Source: Treponema sp.
GTDB taxonomy: Bacteria; Spirochaetota; Spirochaetia; Treponematales; Breznakiellaceae
Reading direction: 5' to 3'
Length of the DNA: 10,184 nucleotides
Assembly (NCBI GenBank): GCA_031283505.1
Contig: JAITBO010000154.1
Span: 1 to 10,184, forward strand
This document shows, piece by piece, positions 1-6,680 of this stretch. Position 1 is the stretch's first letter, and each line of letters begins with the position of its first letter. A program made the position numbers and the translations under genes. The notes beneath the pieces are model-generated. The model did not search any database, had not been told where the DNA came from, and saw only the letters and a list, made by a program, of their open reading frames with translations.

Positions 1-801
1 ACCCAGTATCCCGGTTACAAATCTGTGTTGTTGGGTTATAAAAACAAGCATGGTAGGGATGGTAGTAACGGTAATCGCCAACGCTAAGATACCATAGTCA
101 ACAACATAAGCCTGGGTAAGCTGGGCAATCAGGATAGGCAAAGTCCTGGATGTTTCCTTTTGTAAGACGATGAGGGGCCAAAGGTAATTGTTCCATATCC
201 CCATGAACGCTACGATCCCAGCCGCGGCGAAGGTAGGAGCCATAATAGGAAAGTAAACCCTGGCGTAGATGCCAAATTCTCCTACTCCGTCAATCCGGGC
301 GGCCTGAACTATCTCCGCGGGGAAAGACTGGGAACACTGCCGGAAGAAGAAGATAAGAAAAGCGGTGGAAAGTCCCGGCAGTACGATCCCGGCGGTGGTA
401 TTAAGAAGCTTGAGAGTACTGGTAAGCCGGAAAAGCGGGACCATGACCGCCGAGAAGGGGATCATCATGGAAAGGAGCAGAAGACTCATGACCCGATCCT
501 TTGCTTTACTTCGATATATTTGAAAACCATAACCTGCCATAGAACATATAAAAAGGCTTCCCACAGTTCCGATAATGGCATTCCGCAGGGAATTAAAAAA
601 TCCTATTAAAATGGGAATGGTTTTGAACAGGGCCTTCCAGTTTTCCAGTAATTTGATACCGGGCATCATTCTTCCCCGGACTATCTCAATGCTCTTGTTG
701 GTTGCCCCGGAAGCCATCCAGTAAAAAGGGAAAACCGAAGCAAAACCTATGATCACAAGAAACACGTAAAGCGCTATCTTGGAAAGACGTATTTTTTTCA
801 T
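1..801 (-). CDS. MalG-type sugar ABC transporter permease (3' end missing)
   Basis: This is an inner-membrane permease of the CUT1 carbohydrate ABC family (MalG/UgpE type). It should form the translocation channel with the permease encoded just upstream. The frame is open for 267 codons from the ATG at 801 to the window edge without a stop. The last visible residues (QQHRFVTGILG) match the usual C-terminal end of the family, so probably only about ten residues are missing. Hydrophobic segments lie at about residues 8-30, 68-92, 105-125, 137-155, 190-212 and 237-256. The EAA loop that docks the ATPase is at about 163-189 (VQAARIDG, then FPIMAP). The start overlaps the previous stop as ATGA (801-798), which indicates translational coupling. 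The sugar cannot be read from the sequence; galactosides are suggested by the GH42 gene in the operon. Confidence 0.93.
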   Translation of the reverse strand, partial: MKKIRLSKIALYVFLVIIGFASVFPFYWMASGATNKSIEIVRGRMMPGIKLLENWKALFKTIPILIGFFNSLRNAIIGTVGSLFICSMAGYGFQIYRSKAKDRVMSLLLLSMMIPFSAVMVPLFRLTSTLKLLNTTAGIVLPGLSTAFLIFFFRQCSQSFPAEIVQAARIDGVGEFGIYARVYFPIMAPTFAAAGIVAFMGIWNNYLWPLIVLQKETSRTLPILIAQLTQAYVVDYGILALAITVTTIPTMLVFITQQHRFVTGILG

Positions 802-1676
802 GTCCGATCCCCAACTTTAAGCTGAATCATGGACAGCAACGCGACCATGAACAAAATTGTGTAAGATATCGCCGCCGCGTAACCAAACTGGGGGTTGTAC
901 TCAAACGAAACCTTGTATATGTACAGCGAGATACTTTGGGTAGAAACTCCCGGCCCGCCGTTGGTCATGGTCTTCGGTTCGTCGAAAATCTGGAGGGTAC
1001 CGTTGGTGGACATAATCGTTGTCAACAGAATCACGGGCCGGAGCAAGGGCAGGGTTATCCTGAAAAACTGATGTACCGCATTCGCCCCGTCGATCCGGGC
1101 GGCCTCGTAGATCTCCGGGTTGATGTTCTGAAACCCCGCTAGGTAGAAAATCGTGTTGTAGCCGGTCCATCGCAAGGTTATCACCAGGATGATCATAAAC
1201 TTAGCAAGCCCCGGTTCGGTCAAAAAGTTTACCGGCGCCGGTGTGATTTTAAGGGTGGTTAAAAGATAGTTCGCGATACCGTCAACGGCAAAGAGGGCTT
1301 TGAAAATAACCGCCGCTGACACCAGAGCGGTGGCGCAGGGCAAAAACACCAGGGTTCTAAACACTCCCCTCCCTGCCAGCTTTTTGTTGTTGAGGATGGA
1401 GGCCAGGATAAGGGCCAGGACGAGCATGATGGGTACCTGAAAAACCAGATAGGTGAATACATTGACCACGGAGGTCATAAAAATTTTATCATGGAACAGG
1501 CGGATGTAGTTTCTGATTCCGGCGAAGCGGAGATTGGCGGCTATCCCCGATTGGAAAGACAGGAATAAAGCCTGAATCATGGGAATAAATGAAAAACAGA
1601 CAATAAGCAATGAAGCGGGCAACACGAAAAACCAGCCCCAGAGAGCGTATTTTTTTTCCAGGCGCATTATTCGCAT
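798..1676 (-). CDS. MalF-type sugar ABC transporter permease
   Basis: This is the first permease of the CUT1 sugar transporter (MalF/UgpA/LacF type, 292 residues, normal length), located in the inner membrane. The start at 1676 (MRIMRLEKKY) is chosen because TAAGGAGGTG lies just upstream, 6-7 bases from the ATG. An upstream in-frame start at 1709 would place this ribosome site inside the gene. Hydrophobic helices are visible at about residues 11-33, 70-95, 106-128, 160-181, 212-226 and 266-286. The EAA motif, which contacts the ATPase, is at 190-213 (YEAARIDGANA, then ITLPLLRP). Its stop overlaps the start of the MalG-type gene by 4 bases. It lies 55 bp downstream of the binding-protein gene, with a strong hairpin in the gap. 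Family assignment is firm; the substrate is inferred from context only. Confidence 0.95.
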   Translation of the reverse strand: MRIMRLEKKYALWGWFFVLPASLLIVCFSFIPMIQALFLSFQSGIAANLRFAGIRNYIRLFHDKIFMTSVVNVFTYLVFQVPIMLVLALILASILNNKKLAGRGVFRTLVFLPCATALVSAAVIFKALFAVDGIANYLLTTLKITPAPVNFLTEPGLAKFMIILVITLRWTGYNTIFYLAGFQNINPEIYEAARIDGANAVHQFFRITLPLLRPVILLTTIMSTNGTLQIFDEPKTMTNGGPGVSTQSISLYIYKVSFEYNPQFGYAAAISYTILFMVALLSMIQLKVGDRT

Positions 1677-1697
1677 GGGACACCTCCTTAATGCGAA

Positions 1698-1722
1698 GGG
1701 GAGAAACACCGCGTTTCTCCCC
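1698..1722 (-). promoter_or_regulatory. Intercistronic hairpin between binding-protein and permease genes
   Basis: GGGGAGAAAC and GTTTCTCCCC form a perfect 10-bp stem around a 5-base loop. It lies 9 bases after the stop of the binding-protein gene and about 8 bases before the permease ribosome site. No T-run follows on the minus strand, so it is not a standard intrinsic terminator. Hairpins in this position, as between malE and malF, are known to protect the upstream mRNA or cause partial termination. That gives much more binding protein than permease. This role is inferred from position. Confidence 0.7.
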
Positions 1723-1731
1723 CTGTGTTTT

Positions 1732-3024
1732 TTACTGGTTCATCAGGAATTCAACTTCCTGCTGTGCAACGTCAAGGGCCGAGTCAACGTTCCCGCCCTG
1801 GTACACTTCAAGCATGGCCCGCTGGATGGCATCCCGGGCTTCGTAGTTATAAAGTCCGAATTTAACCTTGGGCACCTTGCTGGCATAGGTCATAAGGTCT
1901 TCGTATACCCTCTGACCGCTAAAAAAGGGCTGAGGCTCGGCATACACCGGCGCTTCCGCAGCCGGCAGCCAGGTAGAAATTGCCCCCGATGGAGGCAGGA
2001 TCGTCTCGTACAATTCCACGCTTCCGGCAAAGGTCTTGTCCAGTAGATCAAAGGCGATGTCGGCTTTCTTGGTATGAGCCATCACCATCCAGCCGGAACC
2101 GCCTTGGCTGGCATAGTTGGTCGCCGTAGGAATATTGGCAAAACGAGGCGTATTCACCATGGCCCATTTTCCCGACTGATCGGCGGCGGGGGTAATGGAA
2201 CCGATAATCCAGCAACCCTGAATGGTTCCCACCGCCGTCCCCTTGTTCATGGTGGCAATGTAGGAATTCCAGTCCGGCACTTCAAGGAGGACCCCGTTAT
2301 CCATAAGGGTCTTATAGGTGGTTATTATTTCCCGGACCACCGGGTTGTTCTTGATGTAGGGCTTACCTTCGGAATCGAATGTCCAGGTTCCTGTACTGTG
2401 AAGTTGTAGTTGAACAATATCACCGCCCCCAGCCACAAAAGAGAACAAGGGAAGCCCTATTTTTTGTTTAACAGTTTTGCCCAATTCTATTATCCTCTCC
2501 CAAGTTATGTCGTTAAAATCCGAAACCTGGAGCCCCGCCTGCTCGATAAGGTCCCGGCGCAGGAAGAAAGCGGTAGCGCCGTTGTCAAAGGGTACGCCAT
2601 AGTTTTGGCCGTTTACATTCCCCACGTCCAGCTTGAACTGGGCGAACTTGCTGATGTCCACCTTGCCGTTAACCGGCAGGAATGCCTTGGGGAAATTGGT
2701 AACGAATTTCTGGATGCTGTTGTCCTGCATCAGGATGATGTCCGGCAGGGTGCTGGTATCGTTGGCTGAAAGGGCGGTCAGTAACTTTTGTTCAATCTCC
2801 GTAATATCCTGAACATCCAGGCGTACATTCGGATGATCCCGCTGGTAGATCTTCTCCGCCTCCCGCATGGCAAAAACGTTAAAATTAGGATCCCAGCACC
2901 ACACCAAAAGCTCAACCGGAGCGTTGGGGTCCGCTGGGGCGGCCGTTTCTTTTTTAGAACATCCTCCCAAAACCAGGGCCATCGTAAACAGTGTGATCAG
3001 ACACATCAGGCAAAATCGTTTCAT
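1732..3024 (-). CDS. Extracellular sugar-binding lipoprotein of ABC transporter
   Basis: This is the solute-binding protein of the CUT1 sugar importer (SBP family 1, MalE/UgpB-like). It captures the sugar outside the inner membrane and delivers it to the two permeases. The start at 3024 (MKRFCLMCLI) follows a clear AGGAGG site at good spacing; the in-frame upstream start at 3051 lacks one. The protein has 430 residues. A type II signal peptide has a hydrophobic core at about residues 5-19 and the lipobox LGGC with Cys22 as the lipidation site, followed by a short Lys/Ala/Pro linker. The mature part begins with VELLVWCWD and contains the family-typical LPDIILMQDN strand and a GCWIIG segment. 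It sits between the GH42 gene and the permeases. Substrate not determinable; a galactoside or plant-derived oligosaccharide is inferred. Confidence 0.94.
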   Translation of the reverse strand: MKRFCLMCLITLFTMALVLGGCSKKETAAPADPNAPVELLVWCWDPNFNVFAMREAEKIYQRDHPNVRLDVQDITEIEQKLLTALSANDTSTLPDIILMQDNSIQKFVTNFPKAFLPVNGKVDISKFAQFKLDVGNVNGQNYGVPFDNGATAFFLRRDLIEQAGLQVSDFNDITWERIIELGKTVKQKIGLPLFSFVAGGGDIVQLQLHSTGTWTFDSEGKPYIKNNPVVREIITTYKTLMDNGVLLEVPDWNSYIATMNKGTAVGTIQGCWIIGSITPAADQSGKWAMVNTPRFANIPTATNYASQGGSGWMVMAHTKKADIAFDLLDKTFAGSVELYETILPPSGAISTWLPAAEAPVYAEPQPFFSGQRVYEDLMTYASKVPKVKFGLYNYEARDAIQRAMLEVYQGGNVDSALDVAQQEVEFLMNQ

Positions 3025-3055
3025 TAGTTCCTCCTGTAAAAAAACAACCATTGAG

Positions 3056-3099
3056 AAAGCCGTTAACCGGCTTTTTTGTTTTATCCGGCAACGCCGGAT
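3056..3099. other. Two hairpins in the gap between GH42 and binding-protein genes
   Basis: The 103-bp gap holds two small inverted repeats. AAAGCCG/CGGCTTT (3056-3074) has a 5-base loop, and ATCCGGC/GCCGGAT (3083-3099) has a 3-base loop. The first is followed by a T-run only on the plus strand, where no gene ends, so it does not look like a terminator for the minus-strand operon. They may tune read-through or mRNA decay between the enzyme gene and the binding-protein gene. No promoter for the binding-protein gene was recognised. Confidence 0.5.
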
Positions 3100-3127
3100 T
3101 GTTTCCTGTAAACTTACTTTTTCACTT

Positions 3128-5134
3128 TTATGAATTTGCTTCTGAACGCAGAATTTTCACCTCAAAAGGCTCGAGACTAATGTCCGTTTCGCTGGATTCC
3201 GCCGGAACCAGCTTTTTCTCGTTGGTAAAATTCATAAGAAAGACAAAATTCTTTTTGCCGTCACTGCGGACATGGGTAGTGACCCCTTCCGGCAGTTCCT
3301 CAAACAGGGGCCGGATACCCGCCTCTGCCGTCAGCCGGCGGTAAAAATCATCAAGAAAATCTTCCCCGGTCCGCGCCGCAATAAAGTAGGCCCGTCCCTT
3401 CCCCCGGCGATGTACCGTCAAAGCGGGGCTTCCGGCATAAAAGTCACTGCCGTAAATTCCAAGAATCTCCGCCCCTTCTCCATGGACAAGTTCACAAAGA
3501 TCAAAGGCCCGGTACGTCTTACCATCCCATTCGATGGAGTTTGTTTCTCCGGGGTACAGAGCGTCAATTTCCTCGCACCAAATACCTAAAGTTTTTTTAA
3601 GGGGGCCGGGAAAACCATCCGGAAAAGTCAGGGCGCTCTCATTTACATAACCGGTAACGTAAGTAGCAACAAAGATCCCGCCACTCCGGACAAACTCATC
3701 GATTCGTTCAGCCGTTCCTTCCCGCAGCAAGTACAGCATGGGAGCAATCACCAGACGGTATTTTTCCAGGTTCTGCCGGGAATCGATAATATCCAGGGGA
3801 ATGCCCCGTTTCCAAAACGCCTGGTAATGATTAATCAATGTTTCTCCATAGCCGGTTTTTTCCTGCAAAAGGCCCTTAATATCTTCCAAGGCCCAACGTA
3901 CCTGGTAATCGTGGATCAATGCCGTTTCTACCGGCGTGTCCATCCCCACCAGATCATCAAGGCCCTTCAAACATTCCCCAAGATCGGCGATTTCACGGAA
4001 AACCCGGGTATTTTCGCTGCCGTAATGATCGACTACCGCGCCATGGTATTGCTCCGGCCCTCCGCGGCTCTTACGGAACTGGAAGTACTGAACCGTATCC
4101 GCGCCGTGGGCCAGGGCATGGAGGGACTGGAGCTTGTGGAGTCCCGGCCGGTGGAGCTTGGCAACGGGACGCCAGTTCGTGGCGGATGGGCAGGATTCTA
4201 TCAACATGAAGGGTTTTCGTTTAAGACCCCGCATCAGATCGTGGTAATATGAGGTTCTTAAGCCAATCTCCGTATTACCCTCCGCACTGGTCCACTGGGG
4301 GTAGGAATCCCAGGAGGCCACATCAAAGACTTCGGCAAAGCGGGCGTAGTCTATCCCCGTATAAGCGGCCATAAGGTTTGTTGTGCAGGGAATATCCGGG
4401 GTAATTTCTTTGAGGGGCGCCGTCTCATTCAGATAAAAATCCACAAACTGCTCGGTGGTAAAGCGACGCCAATCCAGTTTGAGCCCGTTGTGGCCTCCGT
4501 TACCGGGGCTGCCGGGACTTTCAATCTGATCCCACTCGGTGATCGTGGCGCTCCAGAAACTGGCCCACCAGGCTTCATTCAGGGCATCCAGGGTCTTGTA
4601 TCTGTTTTTCAGGTATTTACGAAATTCGGCCTGGCAGAGGGGACAATGACATTCCCCGGAATATTCGTTGGAGACATGCCAAACCGCCAGGGCGGGATGA
4701 TCTTTATAACGCCGCGCCAACCGCTCGTTAATAGCCCTCGTTTTTTCCCGATAGACAGGGGAGGTAAGGCAATGGTTATGGCGTTCCCCGTGGACATTCC
4801 GCAAACGGGATTCGTTTACCCGCAGTACCTCGGGATACTTCCTGCTCATCCAGGCAGGCCGGGCCCCGGAGGGCGTACCCATGACCGCGGCGATGCCGTT
4901 TTCGGCAAACATATCCATCAGTTCATCAAGCCATTCAAAGGTGTAGTGCCCTTCCTCCGGCTCAAGGGCGGTCCAGGAGAACATCCCCACCGTCAGAGTG
5001 TTGATTCCCGCCAGTTTGGCGAGCCGCATATCTTCCTTCCAGATCGTATCCTTCCACTTGATCCATTGGTCAGGATTATAATCGCCTCCGTGTAAAATAT
5101 GAGGCATTTTTTTTACTATCGGCGGATATCGCAT
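3128..5134 (-). CDS. GH42 beta-galactosidase, cytoplasmic
   Basis: This glycoside hydrolase family 42 enzyme (668 residues, normal for the family) cleaves terminal beta-D-galactosides by a retaining mechanism; some members prefer alpha-L-arabinopyranosides. The start at 5134 follows GGGAGGAAAAT. It opens with the family signature HGGDYNPDQW (residues 15-24). The TIM barrel spans about 10-390. The acid/base is Glu157 in WHVSNEYSG and the nucleophile is Glu313 in MLIESCPS. Cys122, Cys162, Cys164 and Cys167 (ECHCPLC) match the zinc-binding cluster of GH42 enzymes such as the Thermus A4 enzyme. A trimerisation domain follows at about 395-600 and a beta-rich C-terminal domain at about 605-668. There is no signal peptide, so it should act on sugar already imported by the downstream transporter. 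It is the first gene of the operon. Confidence 0.96.
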   Translation of the reverse strand: MRYPPIVKKMPHILHGGDYNPDQWIKWKDTIWKEDMRLAKLAGINTLTVGMFSWTALEPEEGHYTFEWLDELMDMFAENGIAAVMGTPSGARPAWMSRKYPEVLRVNESRLRNVHGERHNHCLTSPVYREKTRAINERLARRYKDHPALAVWHVSNEYSGECHCPLCQAEFRKYLKNRYKTLDALNEAWWASFWSATITEWDQIESPGSPGNGGHNGLKLDWRRFTTEQFVDFYLNETAPLKEITPDIPCTTNLMAAYTGIDYARFAEVFDVASWDSYPQWTSAEGNTEIGLRTSYYHDLMRGLKRKPFMLIESCPSATNWRPVAKLHRPGLHKLQSLHALAHGADTVQYFQFRKSRGGPEQYHGAVVDHYGSENTRVFREIADLGECLKGLDDLVGMDTPVETALIHDYQVRWALEDIKGLLQEKTGYGETLINHYQAFWKRGIPLDIIDSRQNLEKYRLVIAPMLYLLREGTAERIDEFVRSGGIFVATYVTGYVNESALTFPDGFPGPLKKTLGIWCEEIDALYPGETNSIEWDGKTYRAFDLCELVHGEGAEILGIYGSDFYAGSPALTVHRRGKGRAYFIAARTGEDFLDDFYRRLTAEAGIRPLFEELPEGVTTHVRSDGKKNFVFLMNFTNEKKLVPAESSETDISLEPFEVKILRSEANS

Positions 5135-5276
5135 ATTTTCCTCCCTTTAGATATGTTTTACAAGAATGCATTTTAAGTTTTGTTTCCATAATATGCCCAT
5201 GTCTTTTTACATAGAATACTAGGACTTTTCCGTAACTTTCTTGCTCTTATATCTAAAAGATGGTATATTCCCCGGC
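5135..5276. promoter_or_regulatory. Divergent promoter region, GH42 operon and AraC-type gene
   Basis: This AT-rich gap separates two divergent transcription units and must hold both promoters. On the minus strand a -10-like TATTAT (complement around 5189-5196) has no good -35, which would fit an activator-dependent promoter. Two imperfect direct repeats, ATG-TTTTACA-A-GAAT (5153-5167) and ATG-TC-TTTTTACA-TA-GAAT (5199-5217), lie 46 bp apart and are candidate operators for the divergent regulator. Their spacing differs internally, so this is weak evidence. Confidence 0.45.
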
Positions 5277-6119
5277 ATGAAGGCGATAGATGTTTTCTTT
5301 GAGGAAAAGGCCAAAAACCTGATAGATAGTTTTTGCCATTGCTTTAAAGTATGTATCTCTATCTTCTCTGCGGATGTGCAAAAAAATTTGACCCCGGGAT
5401 TCGCTCCGCTCTGTAGTTATTGCAAACTTGTCAGGGAAACACTCCATTATGAGCATCGTTGTGTCCACCTGGACCATGAGATGTGTTTTCGTTCTACAAA
5501 TAGTTTAACCCCTCTGGTTTATCCTTGCCATGCCGGTCTTGTAGACGCGGCATTCCCCATTAGGCTCAATGAGGAAGTCGTTGGGTATGCCATGATAGGC
5601 CAATTCAGGACCCAAAACGCTATCCCTCCCGCAATACTCCGGGGTTGGGGAAAAACCGGATTTGATCCGGCCATTTTGGAAAAAGCCTTTACCGAACAAC
5701 CTTTTTTTGAAAAAACCTCGCTGGAAAATATGCTTAGTCTTTTTTCCATGCTTTGCGATTATATTGTTTCCAAGAGGTATATCAGAACCCGCCAATTGGA
5801 TATCTCCGCAGAAGTTTTACGCTGGATTGAAAATCATATTTCAGCCCCTATTTCGTTCCGGGAAGTAGCAGATCATTTAGGTTATAGCCAATCAACTATA
5901 TTAAATGCTCTTAATAAAAAGCTGCATGTGAATTTCAAAAGTCTTTGCATACTCAAAAAAATAGAACAATTTGAAATCATCGTAACTGAAGATCCACTCA
6001 TCTCAATTGAAGAAGCGGCATTAAAAGTCGGTTATTGTGATGTCTCATATTTCTCCCGCTTGTATAAAAAGGTCCGTTCTACAACACCATCCTTATTTAT
6101 CAAATCTATCAGAAAGTAA
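5277..6119 (+). CDS. AraC-family regulator with N-terminal PocR-type sensor domain
   Basis: This transcription factor probably activates the divergent sugar operon. From ATG 5277 it has 280 residues. An in-frame TTG at 5241 would add 12 residues; neither start has a clear ribosome site, so the choice is tentative. Residues about 5-165 resemble the PocR ligand-binding domain, with a cysteine series at 46, 49, 62, 70 and 84 (LCSYCKLVR, then YPCHAGLVDAAFPI) and a closing GYAMIGQF at 103-110. The C-terminal part (about 178-278) is an AraC DNA-binding domain with two helix-turn-helices. These are FREVADHLGYSQSTILNAL (194-212) and SIEEAALKVGYCDVSYFSRL (243-262). No membrane segment is seen, so it should sense an intracellular ligand. 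The bound effector is unknown; PocR itself responds to propanediol. Confidence 0.9.
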   Translation: MKAIDVFFEEKAKNLIDSFCHCFKVCISIFSADVQKNLTPGFAPLCSYCKLVRETLHYEHRCVHLDHEMCFRSTNSLTPLVYPCHAGLVDAAFPIRLNEEVVGYAMIGQFRTQNAIPPAILRGWGKTGFDPAILEKAFTEQPFFEKTSLENMLSLFSMLCDYIVSKRYIRTRQLDISAEVLRWIENHISAPISFREVADHLGYSQSTILNALNKKLHVNFKSLCILKKIEQFEIIVTEDPLISIEEAALKVGYCDVSYFSRLYKKVRSTTPSLFIKSIRK

Positions 6120-6181
6120 ATCGGGGGTATCAGTTGTTTTTTTGCATTATAGTTAATTACTTGAAATTTAACTAAAGCAAA

Positions 6182-6257
6182 GGGGAGAAGTATCTCCCCA
6201 CGCTTCAAAGCCTCCGGCTTTTCCGCTTCCCCTCTCAACGGGGGCTTGTGCCCCCGT
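6182..6257. other. Cluster of three tight hairpins downstream of the AraC-type gene
   Basis: Three perfect stems lie in 76 bp. They are GGGGAGA/TCTCCCC with loop AGTA (6182-6199), AAAGCC/GGCTTT with loop TCC (6207-6221), and ACGGGGGC/GCCCCCGT with loop TTGT (6238-6257). The stem sequences differ from each other. They are stable on either strand. The function is unknown. Confidence 0.7.
6207..6222 (+). terminator. Possible terminator for the AraC-type gene
   Basis: A 6-bp GC-containing stem (AAAGCC/GGCTTT) with a 3-base loop runs into a short run of four T. It lies about 90 bp after the stop of the regulator gene. The T-run is short, so termination may be weak or shared with the neighbouring hairpins. 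Confidence 0.35.
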
Positions 6258-6275
6258 AACGCCCCCATAGTCGGT

Positions 6276-6298
6276 AAAAAATCGCTTCGCAATTTTTT
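6276..6298. terminator. Weak bidirectional terminator-like hairpin
   Basis: AAAAAATCGC and GCAATTTTTT pair around TTC with a single C/A mismatch on the plus strand; on the minus strand the same position is a G-U wobble. The T-run forms the outer stem and continues one base past it. The stem is AT-rich, so it would be a weak terminator in either direction. Confidence 0.35.
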
Positions 6299-6363
6299 TC
6301 AACTCATTTGCCTCCGCCTGTATCCCAAGTAGCGGGGCATTCATTCCGTAGCTTCCCTTGTCA

Positions 6364-6407
6364 TGGTTTTTGCTTATGTGCCCGGTGAGCGGGCACCGCA
6401 AAAACCA
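6364..6407. repeat. Two-part perfect hairpin with GGTTTTTGC/GCAAAAACC arms
   Basis: The outer stem TGGTTTTTGC/GCAAAAACCA is 10 bp and perfect. After a small asymmetric internal loop (TTAT against C), the inner stem GTGCCCG/CGGGCAC is 7 bp with loop GTGAG. A short CCCC-TTC-GGGG hairpin follows at 6413-6423. The outer arms resemble those of the hairpin at 6515-6571. Confidence 0.7.
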
Positions 6408-6514
6408 CGCCACCCCTTCGGGGCCGGGGCATTTTCCATTCCTATACCGGGACATTTATCGGTTCCATCCGCCGCATTCAGAAGATTGGCTAGGTGTTAC
6501 TTGTTCCACAACCG

Positions 6515-6587
6515 GGCGGGGGGCGGGTTTTTGCCCGGCAAGTGTGAGGGCAAAAAAACCCACCCCCCGCCAGCCTTCGGTGGGTTT
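6515..6587. promoter_or_regulatory. Long GC-rich hairpin with a competing alternative hairpin
   Basis: The left arm 6515-6536 pairs with 6548-6571: GGC/GCC, six G-C pairs, one C/A mismatch, GGG/CCC, a T/A run with two bulged A, and GCCC/GGGC. The loop is 11 bases. The right arm also contains AAACCCACC (6556-6564), which can pair with GGTGGGTTT (6579-6587) instead. The two folds exclude each other, as in attenuators and riboswitches. It lies 93 bp before the first gene of the small-gene operon. No riboswitch class was recognised. Confidence 0.55.
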
Positions 6588-6644
6588 ATATAAAGGGGCG
6601 GTTTGGGGTCTGGGCGTTTTTCCTTCCTGTCCCCCGGTCTTTAG

Positions 6645-6680
6645 CTATCGGGGGGTATATCACTATCAGGGGGTATACCA
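6645..6680 (+). repeat. Tandem 18-bp direct repeat ending at the start codon
   Basis: CTATCGGGGGGTATATCA (6645-6662) is followed without gap by CTATCAGGGGGTATACCA (6663-6680); 16 of 18 positions agree. The last base is the A of the ATG at 6680, and the second copy supplies the G-rich ribosome-site-like AGGGGG. Upstream CCCCCG (6631-6636) can pair with the G-run of either copy. It could be an operator pair or an RNA control element; which one cannot be decided here. Confidence 0.75.

Larger units (their letters stand above)
6120..6679. other. Non-coding, hairpin-rich junction region
   Basis: These 560 bp separate the chromosomal sugar locus from the phage-like block. Frames that are open here translate to low-complexity Pro/Gly/Arg-rich peptides without ribosome sites, so no gene is called. 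The content is inverted repeats: 6151-6173, 6182-6199, 6207-6221, 6238-6257, 6276-6298, 6364-6407, 6413-6423, 6515-6571 (with an alternative at 6556-6587) and 6631-6654. No tRNA, CRISPR or recognisable attachment core was found. The density of stems may mean a structured RNA, a repeat family, or the end of an integrated element. Confidence 0.6.

Noticed and set aside
1..801. Missing ATP-binding subunit treated as a defect of the transporter
   Set aside because: CUT1 sugar importers often share one MsiK/MalK-like ATPase encoded elsewhere, and the operon may also continue past the window edge.
1579..2046. Open plus-strand frame of about 155 codons over the permease/binding-protein junction
   Set aside because: It is antisense to two well-supported genes and has no recognisable domain or ribosome site.
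3056..3077. Intrinsic terminator on the plus strand (hairpin plus six T)
   Set aside because: The shape is right, but no plus-strand gene ends upstream, so a terminator role cannot be supported; it is kept only as a hairpin.
4490..5095. Open plus-strand frame of about 201 codons opposite the GH42 gene
   Set aside because: It is antisense to a full-length enzyme with intact catalytic motifs. The Gly/Pro-rich translation is typical of a shadow frame.
6168..6455. Open minus-strand frame of about 95 codons, with an inner ATG near 6342 and a weak AGGGAAG upstream
   Set aside because: Most of its length is the hairpin block, so the peptide reflects inverted repeats. There is no domain, and the frame is probably open by chance. 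A copy of the same peptide in other genomes would reopen the question.
6445..6480. GGTTCCATCC resembling a tRNA T-arm
   Set aside because: The flanking five-base stems do not pair, and no anticodon or acceptor stem can be built around it.
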